Shown here in pieces: positions 33,067-42,912 of a stretch of DNA of 64,000 bases. Below the pieces are notes generated by a model. That model did no database searches, was not told the origin of the DNA, and saw nothing but the letters and a program-made list of their open reading frames with translations. Source of the stretch: Pararhizobium_B sp963760965 (lineage in GTDB: Bacteria; Pseudomonadota; Alphaproteobacteria; Rhizobiales; Rhizobiaceae); the NCBI GenBank assembly GCA_963760965.1, contig CAVXEW010000011.1, forward strand, positions 55,106-119,105, read 5' to 3'. A program made the translations under genes and the position numbers. How positions within the stretch are numbered: position 1 is the stretch's first letter; every line of letters starts with the position of its first letter.

Positions 33067-34081
33067 ATGGAGCCATCGGTGGGGAACAGGCCAACTGTCC
33101 GCGACGTCGCCCTTTCATCTGGTGTATCGACTGCGACTGTCTCCCGGGTCTTTGCAGGCAAGGCCGGGGTCGTGGCACCGGAAACCCGCGAGAAGGTGCG
33201 AAACGCTGCAGAGGCACTCGGCTACACACCCTCCGAAATCGGCCGTTCCCTGCGCCTGGCCCGTTCGCGCGTGGTGGTACTTCTTGTTCCGGACGCAACC
33301 AACGACTTCTGCGCGGACGTCGCCATTTCACTCGAACGCTCGCTCAGCGATGTCGGCCTGTCAATGGTCCTGGCCAACACCTCGGAGGATGCGTCGCAGC
33401 AAGACAGGTTACTCGAGGAGGCGGAGACGCTTCGACCGCACGGGATTGCCCTTCTCGGTGCCATCGACACGCCGAAGCTTCGCAGTGCACGTCGAACGTT
33501 TCAAGAATGTCGTCTTCGTAAACAGGCGTCCGCCGGCGCATGTCGAAGCACCCTATGTCGGCATCGACAACGAAGCCGCCGGATTTGCGGTGGGCCGCTA
33601 TTTTGCCAGCCGGGACTACGGTCGCTGCGCGGCCATACACGGCTCATTGCAGTACTCGGCAAGCCGCGGCCGACTGGAAGGGCTTTCTTCGTGGTCTGGC
33701 GGAAGCCGGCTCGCCCGATCGACAACGTCCTGAGGATTGAAAGCTCGCTCACAATGGAGGCCGGCTATTTGCATGGCAAGGCACTTCTCGGTCAGCAATA
33801 CCCCCGTTCGTGCTGTCTTTTGCGGAAACGACATGATCGCCTATGGCATCCATCGTGCGGCCGAAGAGAAAGGTGTCGAGGTTCCCGACGAACTCGCGAT
33901 TTTCGGCTTCGACGACAACCGTATCAACGAGTGGCTTGCGCCGTGGCTGTCGACCGTGAAGGTCCCTGCGCTCGATTTCGGTCCCGCCGTTGCGTCCATG
34001 CTGGACCCCGACAAGACGGAGCAAAAGACGGCCGAAGACATCGTTCTGCCTTTTTCGCTGACAATCCGGAGATCGGCATGA
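33067..34081 (+). pseudogene. LacI-family repressor, broken by about four frameshifts
   Basis: The N-terminal helix-turn-helix is intact (PTVRDVALSSGVSTATVSRV) and the first 135 residues of the ligand domain read well. The protein then continues in three different frames: RFKNVVFVNRRPP and GIDNEAAGFAVGRYFASRD, then GFLRGLAEAGSP, then RIESSLTMEAGYLHGKALL, and finally AVFCGNDMIAYGIHRAAEEK to DDNRINEWLAPWLSTVKVP, ending at 34081. Breaks fall near 33480, 33680, 33718 and 33795. All pieces of a normal-length LacI protein are present, so either the sequence has errors or the loss is recent. It would bind the boxes at 33013, 34115 and 45475. Confidence 0.85.
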
Positions 34082-34114
34082 CGGAGGCGCTTCGAGCCGG
34101 TTCTCAAACGGAAA

Positions 34115-34128
34115 TGTAATCGTTATCA
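34115..34128. promoter_or_regulatory. LacI-type operator before the first ABC operon
   Basis: TGTAATCGTTATCA, a 14-bp CG-centred near-palindrome like the boxes at 33013 and 45475, placed 25 bases before the start of the binding-protein gene at 34154. Confidence 0.7.
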
Positions 34129-34153
34129 TCTTTCACCAAGGGAGGAGAATGGA

Positions 34154-35481
34154 ATGAAACGACTATTACTGACAACGGCAATGTTGCTCTCGGCGTATGC
34201 GGCGCATGCGACAGACATCACGGTCGCGACAGTCAACAATCCCGACATGGTGCTCATGCAAAAGCTGGCGCCGGTGTTCACGAAGGCGCACCCCGACATC
34301 AATGTCAAATTCGTCGTTCTGCCCGACAATGTGCTTCGGCAGAATGTGACTCAGGACGTGGCCGTGAAGGGCGGACGTTACGACATCGCGACGATCTCCC
34401 CCTTCGAGGTGCAATCCGGCTGGGCGAAGAACAAGTGGCTCGTCCCTCTTACGCCACGCTTCGAGAAACTGCCGAAGGCGACGCGCGAGGCCTACGACCT
34501 GAGCGACTGATTCCGACCATTCGCAAGGCGTTGACAGTCGACAACGTGCTTTACGCCCTGCCGTTTTACGGAGAAAGCTCCTTCACGATGTACCGGAAGG
34601 ATCTCTTCAAGAAGGCGGGCCTGACAATGCCGCACGCGCCGACCTGGGATCATATCCGCAAGTTCGCCTGCAAGCTAAACGATCCGAAGAAGGGGCTCTA
34701 CGGAATCGTCATGAAGGGCGTGCCCGATTACGGCCAGCTTGCGCCCTTCATCACCTTCATGCACTCCTACGGCGCCAAGTGGTTCAACGAGAAGTGGGAG
34801 CCGCAGATCGACAGCCCTGCCTTCAAGAAGGCGTTCGTGGCCTATGTCGATCTCTTGAAGGAATGCGGCGAGCCGGGCGCAACAAACGTCGGCTTCAATG
34901 AGGCGCTGACCCTCATGTCGCAGGGACGCGCGGCGATCTGGGTCGACGCGACTGTGGCCGCCGGTCTTCTCGCCGATCCGAAGACGTCGAAGGTTGCAGG
35001 CAAGATCGGTTATGCGCTCGCGCCGACCGAAGGTTCGAAGAACGGCTCGGCATGGCTCTACACCTGGGCGCTGGGCATCCTGTCGTCCTCGAAGAACAAG
35101 GACGCGGCATTCGAATTCATCCGCTGGGCGACGTCGAAGCAATATGCCGATCTCGTCGCCAAGCGCGACGGACCGCTGCACATTCCTTCGGGCACGCGCA
35201 TCTCGACCTACAAGCGCGCCGACTACCGCAAGGCCGCACCCTTTGCGCCGATCGTCGTAAAGGCGATCGAAAGTGCCGATCTGACCAAGCCGGCGAAGGA
35301 TCCCGTTCCCTATACCGGCACGGCACAGGTCAACATTCCCGAATACGCGTCATGGGCGGCCGAGTTCGGCCAAAACTTTTCGGCCGTCATCGCCGGAAAG
35401 ATGTCGGTTGACGAGGCGCTCAAGCGCTCTCAGGCCACGGCCGTCCGCGTCATGACCGACGCCGGATACATCAAGAAGTAG
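34154..35481 (+). pseudogene. Carbohydrate ABC importer binding protein, one-base frameshift
   Basis: An extracellular solute-binding protein (family 1) of about 442 aa with signal peptide MKRLLLTTAMLLSAYAAHA. The reading frame stops at 34510 after REAYDLSD and resumes in the next frame as LIPTIRKALTVDNVLYALPF. Inserting one base after 34507 (GAC-[C]TG) restores a continuous protein to the stop at 35481. It lies behind a LacI-type operator and a strong ribosome binding site (GGGAGGAG). Ligand unknown; it belongs with the permeases at 35497-37220 and the ATPase at 38926. It may be functional if the indel is an error. Confidence 0.85.
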
Positions 35482-35496
35482 AGCAGAACCGCCCCG

Positions 35497-36403
35497 ATGC
35501 GACAAGCTTCCCCGAAAATCGAGTGCGGCCCGCCTGGGCCGCCTCGCCCCAGGGCGTTGGGCGACGTGGCCCTCAGTGATCTATCTGCTCGTGACGACAC
35601 AGGTCCCTCTCGTCGCGACCCTCTATTTCAGCCTGCACGCCTGGAACCTCATGTATCCGCAGCGTCCATTTCGCTTCGTGGGCTTCGAGAACTATACCTA
35701 TGTCTTGACCGACCCGGTTTTTCGCACGGCCATCGGCAACACAGTCCTCTTCACCGTGCTTTCGGCCATCATCACCACGGCGATCGGTCTGGGCCTGGCG
35801 CTCCTGGTCAACAATCTGCGTTACGGACGCGGGTTTGCCTATTCCCTTCTTTTCGCGCCGTTTCTGATAATGGAGACGGTGAACCCCATCATCTGGAAGA
35901 ACCTCATCCTCAATCCGATCTACGGGCTGTTGAACTTCGCGCTGGCGTCAGCCGGACTGGCGCCCATCGACCTCATAACGAGCATGCCGCGCGCTGCCAT
36001 CCTGCTGATGATTGTCTGGCAATGGTCGCCCTTCATGATGCTGATCCTCCTCGCCGGCATGCAGTCGGTCGATGAGGAAACGATCGAGGCAGCGAAAATC
36101 GACGGCGCCAATGCCTGGAACCAGTTCCTTCATGTCACTCTTCCGCACATCGTTCCCTATTTGAGCGTCGGCATGCTGATCGAGGCGATCCTCATACTTC
36201 CCGTCTTCGGCCCTATCTATGTCGGGACATATGGCGGCCCGGGCAATGCGACGGCCAATCTCATGTTCGCGGTCTACCGCATGCTGACCGAGCAATACGA
36301 AATCGGGCGTGCGGCCGCAGGCGGAATAATCACCGCGGTGATGACATCGATCGTCGCGCTCGCGCTACTGGCCTACATCCGCCCCTATATGGAAAGGCAG
36401 TAG
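35497..36403 (+). CDS. Carbohydrate ABC importer permease 1 (N-terminal frame uncertain)
   Basis: MalF/UgpA-type permease with six predicted helices and the EAA loop ETIEAAKIDGANAWNQFLHV. The main frame can start only at a GTG at 35576 (MIYLLVTTQVPLVAT). The preceding codons in the same frame (APGRWATWPSVIYLL) look like the true N-terminus, while an ATG with MRQAS lies one frame away at 35497. Dropping one C from the CCCC run at about 35510-35513 joins them. It is followed by permease 2 after one base. Confidence 0.82.
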
Positions 36404-36404
36404 C

Positions 36405-37220
36405 ATGCGCTCTCCGGTCAGGGATTTCGCCGTTGCGGTGTGCACCTTTGCAGTCGCCCTTGTGCTTTGCTTTCCCATCATCTGGACCGTCTTCACCGGG
36501 TTCAAGCACGAGACGGATGCCATATCGGTCCCGCCTACCGTCTTTGTCCCGTTGACTTGGTCCCACTATCTCGGAGCTCTGGCCGGAGATTACCCGCATT
36601 ACCTCGAAAACACGCTGCTGGCTGTCTTCGGCTCAATGGCAGCGGCATTCGTCCTCGGAGTCCCCGCGGCCTACAAACTGGCCTTCTTTCCGGGCCGGAA
36701 AGCGAACGATCTGCTGTTCTTCGCCCTTTCCACCCGGTTCATGCCCGGAGTGGCCGTGATCGTCCCGATCTTTCTCCTGTTCACAAAGCTCGGCCTGATC
36801 GACACGATGTTCGGTCTCATTGCAATCTACACCTCGCTGAACGTCCCGATCGTGCTGTGGCTGATGCGCTCCTTTTTCAGCGACGTTCCCTACGAGCTGG
36901 TGGAATCCGCGCTTCTGGAGGGCGCGCCGCATCGCGTCATCGTCTGGGAGATCGTCCTTCCGCTTTCGAAGGCCGGGCTGGCGACCACTGCATTTCTGCT
37001 GCTCATCATGACCTGGAACGAGTTCTTCTTCGCGGTTAACCTGACGGGACAGACGGCGGCGACCCTGCCGGTCTACATGGCGTCGTTCTTCACCACGGAG
37101 GGACAAAGCTGGGCTCGCATGTCTGCGGCCGCAGTCCTTGCTGTCCTGCCTGTTCTGCTTCTCGGCTGGATCGCTTCGCGCGCGCTGGCACGGGGAACCT
37201 TGTCGGGAGCAGTCAAGTGA
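36405..37220 (+). CDS. Carbohydrate ABC importer permease 2 (MalG/UgpE-like)
   Basis: A 271-aa permease with six predicted helices and the EAA motif VESALLEGAPHRVIVWEIVL, ending in the typical RALARGTLSGAVK tail of carbohydrate permeases. It begins one base after the stop of permease 1, and its stop overlaps the kinase ATG, so the importer and kinase are co-transcribed. Confidence 0.93.
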   Translation: MRSPVRDFAVAVCTFAVALVLCFPIIWTVFTGFKHETDAISVPPTVFVPLTWSHYLGALAGDYPHYLENTLLAVFGSMAAAFVLGVPAAYKLAFFPGRKANDLLFFALSTRFMPGVAVIVPIFLLFTKLGLIDTMFGLIAIYTSLNVPIVLWLMRSFFSDVPYELVESALLEGAPHRVIVWEIVLPLSKAGLATTAFLLLIMTWNEFFFAVNLTGQTAATLPVYMASFFTTEGQSWARMSAAAVLAVLPVLLLGWIASRALARGTLSGAVK

Positions 37221-38146
37221 TGAAGACAGTCTCGTGCCTAGGGGGAGCCGTGCTCGACCTGATCTACGAAGTGGAGCGTCTGCCCGGCCACGACGGAAAG
37301 CTCGAATGTCTGTCCTACCGCGAACAAGGAGGCGGAATGGCAGCGAATGCCGCCGTCGGTGTCAGCCGGCTCGGGGGACATGCACTTTGGTGCGGCTTTG
37401 TCGGAGACGACGACAAGGGCGCGCGGATACTGGAAGGACTGAGCGAGGAAGAGGTCGACACACGCTTCGCGAAAGTCCTGTCGGGCTCTAAATCGGCCCA
37501 TTCGATCGTCCTCAGCGAGCCGAACGGAAGCCGCGCGATCATTCTTTACAGGCCGCAGGAGTTCGACGTCGCCGCGCGCTGGCTGCCGCTCGAGGATCTG
37601 CTGACGGCCGATGCCGTGCTTGCCGACAACCGGTGGGTGGAGGGGGCATGCGCCATTTTTTCCGCCGCGCGCAAACGCGGCAAGCCCGCGGTCCTCGATG
37701 CCGACAGCGCTGCGGATCGGCGGACGCGAAAGGCGGTCCGTCTGGCGACACATGCCATCTTCTCCTCGCCCGGACTGGCAAGCCTCTACGGCGAGAAGGA
37801 TCCCGCCGAAGGCCTCCGCCGCGCCGCGGCAGACTGCCCGTTCGTTGCCGTTACACTGGGGGCTTCGGGCTTGATGTGGCTCGACCGAAGTTCGAGCGTG
37901 CATCACATGCCGGCGTTTCCTGTGCAACCTGTCGAAACGGTCGGGGCCGGGGACCTCTTCCACGGGGCCTTTGCATTGTCCCTGGCCGAGACGGGGGACC
38001 CGCTCGAGGCGCTCCGATTCGCCTCGGCGGCAGCCGCAATCAAGTGCTGCACAAGCGGCGGACGGCGGAGCTATCCGACGCGATCGCAGGTGGAGGCGCT
38101 CGCGAGCAGCCGGGCCGATCCGGCCGACCCGACCAGCGAACGGTAG
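37220..38146 (+). CDS. PfkB-family sugar kinase, YihV-like
   Basis: A 308-aa ribokinase/PfkB-family kinase. The N-terminal CLGGAVLDLIYEVERLPGHD and GGGMAANAAVGVSRLGG are followed by AVLADNRWVEGA, AIFSSPGLASLYG and the catalytic PVETVGAGDLFHGAFALSLA. The pattern, including the DxRWxEGA and SPGLA stretches and the C-terminal AAAIKCCTSGGRRSYPT, resembles E. coli YihV (6-deoxy-6-sulfofructose kinase). With the YihT-like aldolase it would form a kinase/aldolase pair acting on a ketose or ketose derivative. The ATG overlaps the permease stop. The substrate is inferred, not shown. Confidence 0.87.
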   Translation: MKTVSCLGGAVLDLIYEVERLPGHDGKLECLSYREQGGGMAANAAVGVSRLGGHALWCGFVGDDDKGARILEGLSEEEVDTRFAKVLSGSKSAHSIVLSEPNGSRAIILYRPQEFDVAARWLPLEDLLTADAVLADNRWVEGACAIFSAARKRGKPAVLDADSAADRRTRKAVRLATHAIFSSPGLASLYGEKDPAEGLRRAAADCPFVAVTLGASGLMWLDRSSSVHHMPAFPVQPVETVGAGDLFHGAFALSLAETGDPLEALRFASAAAAIKCCTSGGRRSYPTRSQVEALASSRADPADPTSER

Positions 38147-38175
38147 GGAACGAGCAGGCAAGAAGGAGGAGACAC

Positions 38176-38910
38176 ATGTCGCAGGAACAAGTGAAGGAAC
38201 TGACATATCTCATTCGCGGGATGAGATCGGTCGATCTCGCTCCGAAGCTGGAACGCGGAATCCCGAAATTTCCGACACATCCGCACATGCTCATCGACCC
38301 GACCGTGACACATGCGCACGACGGTTACTACTGTCAGACGCTGTCCATGGCGGAGCATACGGGCTGTCATTGCGACGCGCCCGCGCACATACATGCCGAC
38401 CGCATGAACGAAACCATCGAGACCATTCCCGCCGACCGCCTGATTGCGACGGCACGCGTCTACGACTTCTCCGACCGGATCTGGCAACCGGGCGAGGTGC
38501 TTACAGCCGACGACTTCCTCGCCTACGAGAGGATGCATGACCAGCCGGTGGGACAGGACGAGATCGCACTCGTCAATTTCGGCTGGCTGAAGAATTACTG
38601 GTTTACCGATGAGCGTGCGCACTTCTATGCGCGCAATCAGCCGGGCATGGACAATTCCGCGGCCGAACTGCTGCGGGACCGCAAGGTGCGTGCGGTAGGG
38701 GCCGATACCGTGGCCTGCGAAATCGCGACCGTCGACGGCGTGCTCGGGGACGATCCCGGACATTCGCGACACTGGTTGCCGAACGGCATTCTCATTCTCG
38801 AATGCGTGGCACGGATGGAGCTGTTGCCGCGCAGCTGTTTCCTCTTCGCGGCACCTCTGCCGATCCAGAACGGATCCGGCTCGCCGCTTCGACCCATCGC
38901 ATTTTTTTGA
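38176..38910 (+). CDS. Cyclase/kynurenine-formamidase-like family hydrolase
   Basis: A 244-aa member of the Cyclase family (metal-dependent hydrolases including kynurenine formamidase). The family metal motif HxGTHxDxPxH appears as HTGCHCDAPAHIHAD, with a Cys in place of the usual Thr. The second region reads LRDRKVRAVGADTVACEIA. It has a strong AAGGAGGA ribosome binding site. In a sugar locus such a protein might open a lactone or dehydrate a sugar acid, but this is speculation. Confidence 0.82.
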   Translation: MSQEQVKELTYLIRGMRSVDLAPKLERGIPKFPTHPHMLIDPTVTHAHDGYYCQTLSMAEHTGCHCDAPAHIHADRMNETIETIPADRLIATARVYDFSDRIWQPGEVLTADDFLAYERMHDQPVGQDEIALVNFGWLKNYWFTDERAHFYARNQPGMDNSAAELLRDRKVRAVGADTVACEIATVDGVLGDDPGHSRHWLPNGILILECVARMELLPRSCFLFAAPLPIQNGSGSPLRPIAFF

Positions 38911-38925
38911 GGTCCGGGACGCGAG

Positions 38926-40023
38926 ATGGCGAAGGTCACCCTGAACGGAGTAAGCAAGTGGTTCGGTTCACTCGAAGTGATCAGGGATCTCGCTCTTGAG
39001 ATAGACGACCAGGAATTCGTCGTCTTTGTCGGCCCCTCAGGCTGCGGGAAATCCACCCTGTTGCGTATGATCGCCGGCCTCGAGGATATCTCACAGGGCG
39101 AGATCAGCATCGACGGCGAGGTAGTCAACGACCTTCCGCCGTCAAAACGGCAGATCTCGATGGTCTTCCAGTCCTATGCCCTCTACCCACACAAGACGGT
39201 CCGCGACAATATCGGCTTCGGACTCCGGATGGCCAGGATCGACAGGCAGACAATGCGCGAGAAGGTCGAAGAGGTTGCCCGCGTTCTCGAGCTTGAAGCA
39301 CTTCTCGAGCGAAAGCCCAGGCATTTGTCGGGCGGACAGCGCCAGCGCGTGGCGATCGGCCGGGCGATCGTGCGCGAACCGAGACTGTTTCTTTTCGACG
39401 AGCCGCTCTCAAACCTCGATGCGGCGTTACGCGGCCAGATGCGCATCGAGATCGCGCGTCTTCACCAGACGCTGAAGACGACCATGATCTACGTCACCCA
39501 CGACCAGGTCGAGGCGATGACACTTGCCGACAAGATCGTCGTCCTGAACGCAGGCCGGATCGAGCAGGTGGGAAGTCCGATGGAGCTCTACTCACGTCCG
39601 GCGAACCGTTTCGTCGCCGGTTTCATCGGCTCTCCGAAGATGAACTTCGTGAAGGCTCGGGTGCACTCCGTGACAGACGGCAGCGTAAACCTGGAGTTCG
39701 CGGCCGGGACCGATCTGACATACCCGTCCGATCGGTGCCGCGGGCTATCGCGCGGCGACGAAGTTACAGTCGGCATACGCCCGGAAGACCTCTCCCTCGG
39801 CGAAGGGGGCCTGACCTTTCGCGGCGTGGCGCAGGTCGTCGAGCATCTCGGCGCGGAGACACACGCGATCATCGAAGTGCCGGGACATGCCCCCCTCACC
39901 GCAGTCGTTGACGGCAAGTCGCCCGTCAGGGTCGGCGATGCCCTCTCACTGACCGCGCCCGTCGATCAGCTCCATCTGTTCGACGCAAGCGGAGTCGCGG
40001 TCGCCAGCAACGAGCGGCCCTGA
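38926..40023 (+). CDS. Carbohydrate ABC importer ATP-binding protein (UgpC/MsmK-like)
   Basis: A 365-aa ATPase of the MalK/UgpC group: Walker A VGPSGCGKSTLLRM, signature HLSGGQRQRVAIGRAI, Walker B LFLFDEPLSNLD, H-loop VTHDQVEAMT, then C-terminal OB/TOBE domains. It completes the importer begun at 34154; the kinase and cyclase genes lie between permeases and ATPase. Confidence 0.93.
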   Translation: MAKVTLNGVSKWFGSLEVIRDLALEIDDQEFVVFVGPSGCGKSTLLRMIAGLEDISQGEISIDGEVVNDLPPSKRQISMVFQSYALYPHKTVRDNIGFGLRMARIDRQTMREKVEEVARVLELEALLERKPRHLSGGQRQRVAIGRAIVREPRLFLFDEPLSNLDAALRGQMRIEIARLHQTLKTTMIYVTHDQVEAMTLADKIVVLNAGRIEQVGSPMELYSRPANRFVAGFIGSPKMNFVKARVHSVTDGSVNLEFAAGTDLTYPSDRCRGLSRGDEVTVGIRPEDLSLGEGGLTFRGVAQVVEHLGAETHAIIEVPGHAPLTAVVDGKSPVRVGDALSLTAPVDQLHLFDASGVAVASNERP

Positions 40024-40065
40024 CTGCCGGCCGGATCCGATCCTCTGTACTGAAGGAACCACCCG

Positions 40066-40788
40066 ATGACACAAGAGCCAAGCTTCAGCGTTGAAGGCAA
40101 GACCGTTCTGATTTCCGGCGGAGCCGGGGGAATTGGCAGCGAGTTCGCCAGGGCATTTGTGGCCCATGGGGCTGACGTCATCGTCGCCGATATCGCCGAG
40201 CCGCGCACGGACATGGATCCGCGCATTCGCCGCGAACGGCTGGACGTGACAAGCGACGAGGCCGTCGCCAAACTCGCGGAAAGGGTCGAGACCCTCGATG
40301 TCCTTATTCATTGCGCCGGAAAGCTCGCGCGATGGGAAGAATACAAGACCGATGTCTTCCGGAACATTCTCGATATCCATCTCGTCGGCAACCTCAGACT
40401 GGCGAATGCGTTTCGCCCGCACCTCAAGGTGACGAGCGGTTGTCTGATCAATATCGGGTCCATGTATTCCTTTTTCGGCGCCCCGCAGGTTCCCGCCTAT
40501 GCGGCGGCCAAGACCGCCATCGTTTCGCTCACAAAATCGCTGGCAATCTCCTTCGCCTCCGACGGGATCCGCGTGAATGCAATCGCTCCCGGGTGGATCA
40601 AGACCGAAATCAGCCGCGGCGGGCGCGAGAACCCTGAATTCAATGCCAAGGTCGTTGCCAGAATACCTGGCGGCGAGTGGGCCGAACCCTCGGATCTGGC
40701 CGGTACGGCAATCTTCCTGGCCTCGCCGGCGGCTCGCTTGGTCAATGGCGTCACGATTCCGGTCGACGGAGGTTATTGCGCCAGCTAA
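40066..40788 (+). CDS. SDR-family oxidoreductase
   Basis: A 240-aa classical short-chain dehydrogenase: cofactor motif SGGAGGIGSEFA (about 17-28), HCAGKLARW for the structural NAG-like region, catalytic Ser in INIGSMYSFFG, and the Tyr/Lys pair in VPAYAAAKTAIVSL. The C-terminal NGVTIPVDGGY is typical. An acidic residue after the second strand (VADIAEP) favours NAD+ over NADP+. It is the last gene of the rightward operon and probably oxidises a sugar or polyol at its start of catabolism. Confidence 0.92.
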   Translation: MTQEPSFSVEGKTVLISGGAGGIGSEFARAFVAHGADVIVADIAEPRTDMDPRIRRERLDVTSDEAVAKLAERVETLDVLIHCAGKLARWEEYKTDVFRNILDIHLVGNLRLANAFRPHLKVTSGCLINIGSMYSFFGAPQVPAYAAAKTAIVSLTKSLAISFASDGIRVNAIAPGWIKTEISRGGRENPEFNAKVVARIPGGEWAEPSDLAGTAIFLASPAARLVNGVTIPVDGGYCAS

Positions 40789-40969
40789 CCCGTTCAACAG
40801 GACCAGCGCAGGTTCCGGAATGATCGAGACAGCTGATTCTTGCGCGTTTCCGGGCGGGATGCCGGTTTTCGCTCTTCCATAAAAAGCCCTGGCTGCCGGA
40901 GGCGCCGACAAGGCAGGGAAGCACAACTCGGGCCGCGGACCGGAGCAACTCGCGCCGGTGCATCTTCAC
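40751..40969 (-). pseudogene. Truncated 5' end of an exported protein gene
   Basis: Directly after the leftward ATPase stop, a frame begins (GTG AAG) ATG CAC CGG CGC and reads MHRRELLRSAARVVLPCLVG, a twin-arginine-type or Sec signal start. After about 30 residues the pattern is lost and the frame runs into the opposite-strand SDR gene. It looks like the stump of a further gene of the leftward ABC operon, cut when the two halves of the locus were joined. Confidence 0.45.
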
Positions 40970-42075
40970 GCCTGCCCTCCCGAAGCCTCCCTGTTCGCCG
41001 ATATCCGTTCACCTGTCGCCGAGAAAAGATAGCAAGAGGCCGGGTCGATCCTGATATGCACGTTCTCACCGCGCTGTAGTCTGCAACTGCCGCTCTCGCG
41101 GACGATTACCGACCGGTCGCCGTTGCGCCAATGTATGAAGGTGTCGCTTCCAAGCATCTCAAGCAGCACAGCTTCGCCGGCGACGGAATCGTCGCATTCG
41201 GCTGCGACGACGCGCAGGTGCTCGGGCCTGATCCCGACCATCGCGTCGCTGCCGGCACGCAAGTTGTGCGCAACCGGAATCCGGAGCGAACGGCCCATTC
41301 CGAGATTTACGCTGGCCACATTTTCGCCCATGGCCTCCACTTTTCCCGGGAGGAAATTCATCGCAGGCGAACCGATGAAACCGGCGACGAAAATATTGTC
41401 GGGATTTTCGTAGAGTTCGAGCGGGCTTCCGACCTGCTCGATCCTGCCCCGGTTCATGACGACGATCCGGTCTGCCAGTGTCATCGCCTCGACCTGGTCG
41501 TGGGTGACATATACGATTGTCGAGGTCAGCTCGTTCTTGAGCCGGGCGATCTCGAAGCGCATGCTGACACGCAAAGCGGCATCGAGGTTCGACAGGGGCT
41601 CGTCGAGCAGGAACAGCTTCGGATCGCGGGTAATCGCCCGACCGATCGCCACTCGCTGACGTTGACCGCCCGACAGCTCCGCGGGCTTCCGCTTCAGATA
41701 TTCGCGCAGTTGCAGCTTCCCGGCGGCCTCGGCAACCCGTTTCATGATGACTCCACGAGGACGACGCGCAATCTCCATGCCGAAACCGATGTTGCGCTCG
41801 ACGTTCATATGCGGATAGAGCGCATAGGACTGAAAGACCATGGCAATTCCGCGTTCGGGCGGATCGGCCTCGCTCACATCGATGTCGTCGATCATGATCC
41901 GCCCGGACGACACTTTCTCAAGTCCCGCGATAATGCGCAGAAGGGTCGACTTGCCGCAGCCGGACGGGCCGACAAGAACGCAGAACTCGCCGTCCTCCAC
42001 ATGCAGGGATAACGGCGGAATAACCGTGAAACTCCCGAAATTCTTGCTGATCTTTTCCAGTTTCAAGCGCGCCAT
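40966..42075 (-). CDS. Carbohydrate ABC importer ATP-binding protein, second system
   Basis: A 369-aa UgpC/MalK-type ATPase: Walker A VGPSGCGKSTLLRI, signature ELSGGQRQRVAIGRAI, Walker B LFLLDEPLSNLD, and C-terminal TOBE domain. It is the last intact gene of the leftward operon (binding protein 45205, permeases 43853 and 42912). It is paralogous to the ATPase at 38926, so each importer has its own ATPase. Confidence 0.93.
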   Translation of the reverse strand: MARLKLEKISKNFGSFTVIPPLSLHVEDGEFCVLVGPSGCGKSTLLRIIAGLEKVSSGRIMIDDIDVSEADPPERGIAMVFQSYALYPHMNVERNIGFGMEIARRPRGVIMKRVAEAAGKLQLREYLKRKPAELSGGQRQRVAIGRAITRDPKLFLLDEPLSNLDAALRVSMRFEIARLKNELTSTIVYVTHDQVEAMTLADRIVVMNRGRIEQVGSPLELYENPDNIFVAGFIGSPAMNFLPGKVEAMGENVASVNLGMGRSLRIPVAHNLRAGSDAMVGIRPEHLRVVAAECDDSVAGEAVLLEMLGSDTFIHWRNGDRSVIVRESGSCRLQRGENVHIRIDPASCYLFSATGERISANREASGGQA

Positions 42076-42078
42076 GTG

Positions 42079-42912
42079 TCAGCCCTTTACGGCCCCTGCC
42101 AGCAAGCCGCGAACAAACGCGCGCTGGACAACGACATAGAGGAAGATAAGCGGGAGGGCGACCAGCGTGAGAATGGCGAAAAGCGCGCCCGGATTGGCCA
42201 TATACACTCCCTGATATTGCAGCGGCACAATGGTGAGAGTCTTCATTTCAGATTTTGTGAGGACGATCAGAGCGAGAAAGAACTCGTTCCATGTCACGAT
42301 GAATTGCCAAATTCCGACGAAAACAAGTGCCGGGCGAACAAGTGGAAGCGCGACGTGCCAGAACGACTGCCAGGCCGTACATCCGTCGACGCGTGCCGCC
42401 TCGAACAGTTCAGTCGGCGCGTCTTCGAAAAACGCGTGGAGAATGACCATTGCGAATGGCACCCCGAGCGCTGCATACGGGAAGATCAATCCCCAGTATG
42501 TATTCATCCAGCCGAAATTCTTGAGAAGGATCGCAAGCGGCAAGACGAGTGAAGCCAGAGGCACCATGAGCGTCGTCAGAAGCGTCGTATACAAGACCGT
42601 CGCGCCTCTCAATTTCAGTATTGCGCATCCGAACGCGAATAGGGCGGCGGCGCTCACGACGATAGCGACGGTGGCACCCGTGATGATCACGCTGTTGAGA
42701 AAAATGCGCGACAGCGGATTTTCGGTGATGACCGTGACGAAGTTCGCGAACGTGATCGGCCACGCGAAGAGCACGGGTTCTATTGCCTGGCTTGGCGTTC
42801 TCAAGCCCACCGACAACATGTAGACTTCAGGCAACATCCAGAAGGCGAGCACGATAAATAAGACCGCATGGATGATTAAGTTACGGACAGCGGGGCGCAG
42901 GGCCGGCCTCAT
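42079..42912 (-). CDS. Carbohydrate ABC importer permease (MalG-like), second system
   Basis: A 277-aa permease with six predicted helices and the EAA loop LFEAARVDGCTAWQSFWHVA. The C-terminus VQRAFVRGLLAGAVKG is typical of sugar permeases. The ATG overlaps the stop of the upstream permease, and the stop lies three bases before the ATPase start. Confidence 0.93.
   Translation of the reverse strand: MRPALRPAVRNLIIHAVLFIVLAFWMLPEVYMLSVGLRTPSQAIEPVLFAWPITFANFVTVITENPLSRIFLNSVIITGATVAIVVSAAALFAFGCAILKLRGATVLYTTLLTTLMVPLASLVLPLAILLKNFGWMNTYWGLIFPYAALGVPFAMVILHAFFEDAPTELFEAARVDGCTAWQSFWHVALPLVRPALVFVGIWQFIVTWNEFFLALIVLTKSEMKTLTIVPLQYQGVYMANPGALFAILTLVALPLIFLYVVVQRAFVRGLLAGAVKG

Noticed and set aside
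32063..40788. A complete sulfoquinovose (sulfo-EMP) operon
   Set aside because: Aldolase and kinase resemble YihT and YihV, but no isomerase, GH31 sulfoquinovosidase or sulfolactaldehyde reductase is present in the window.
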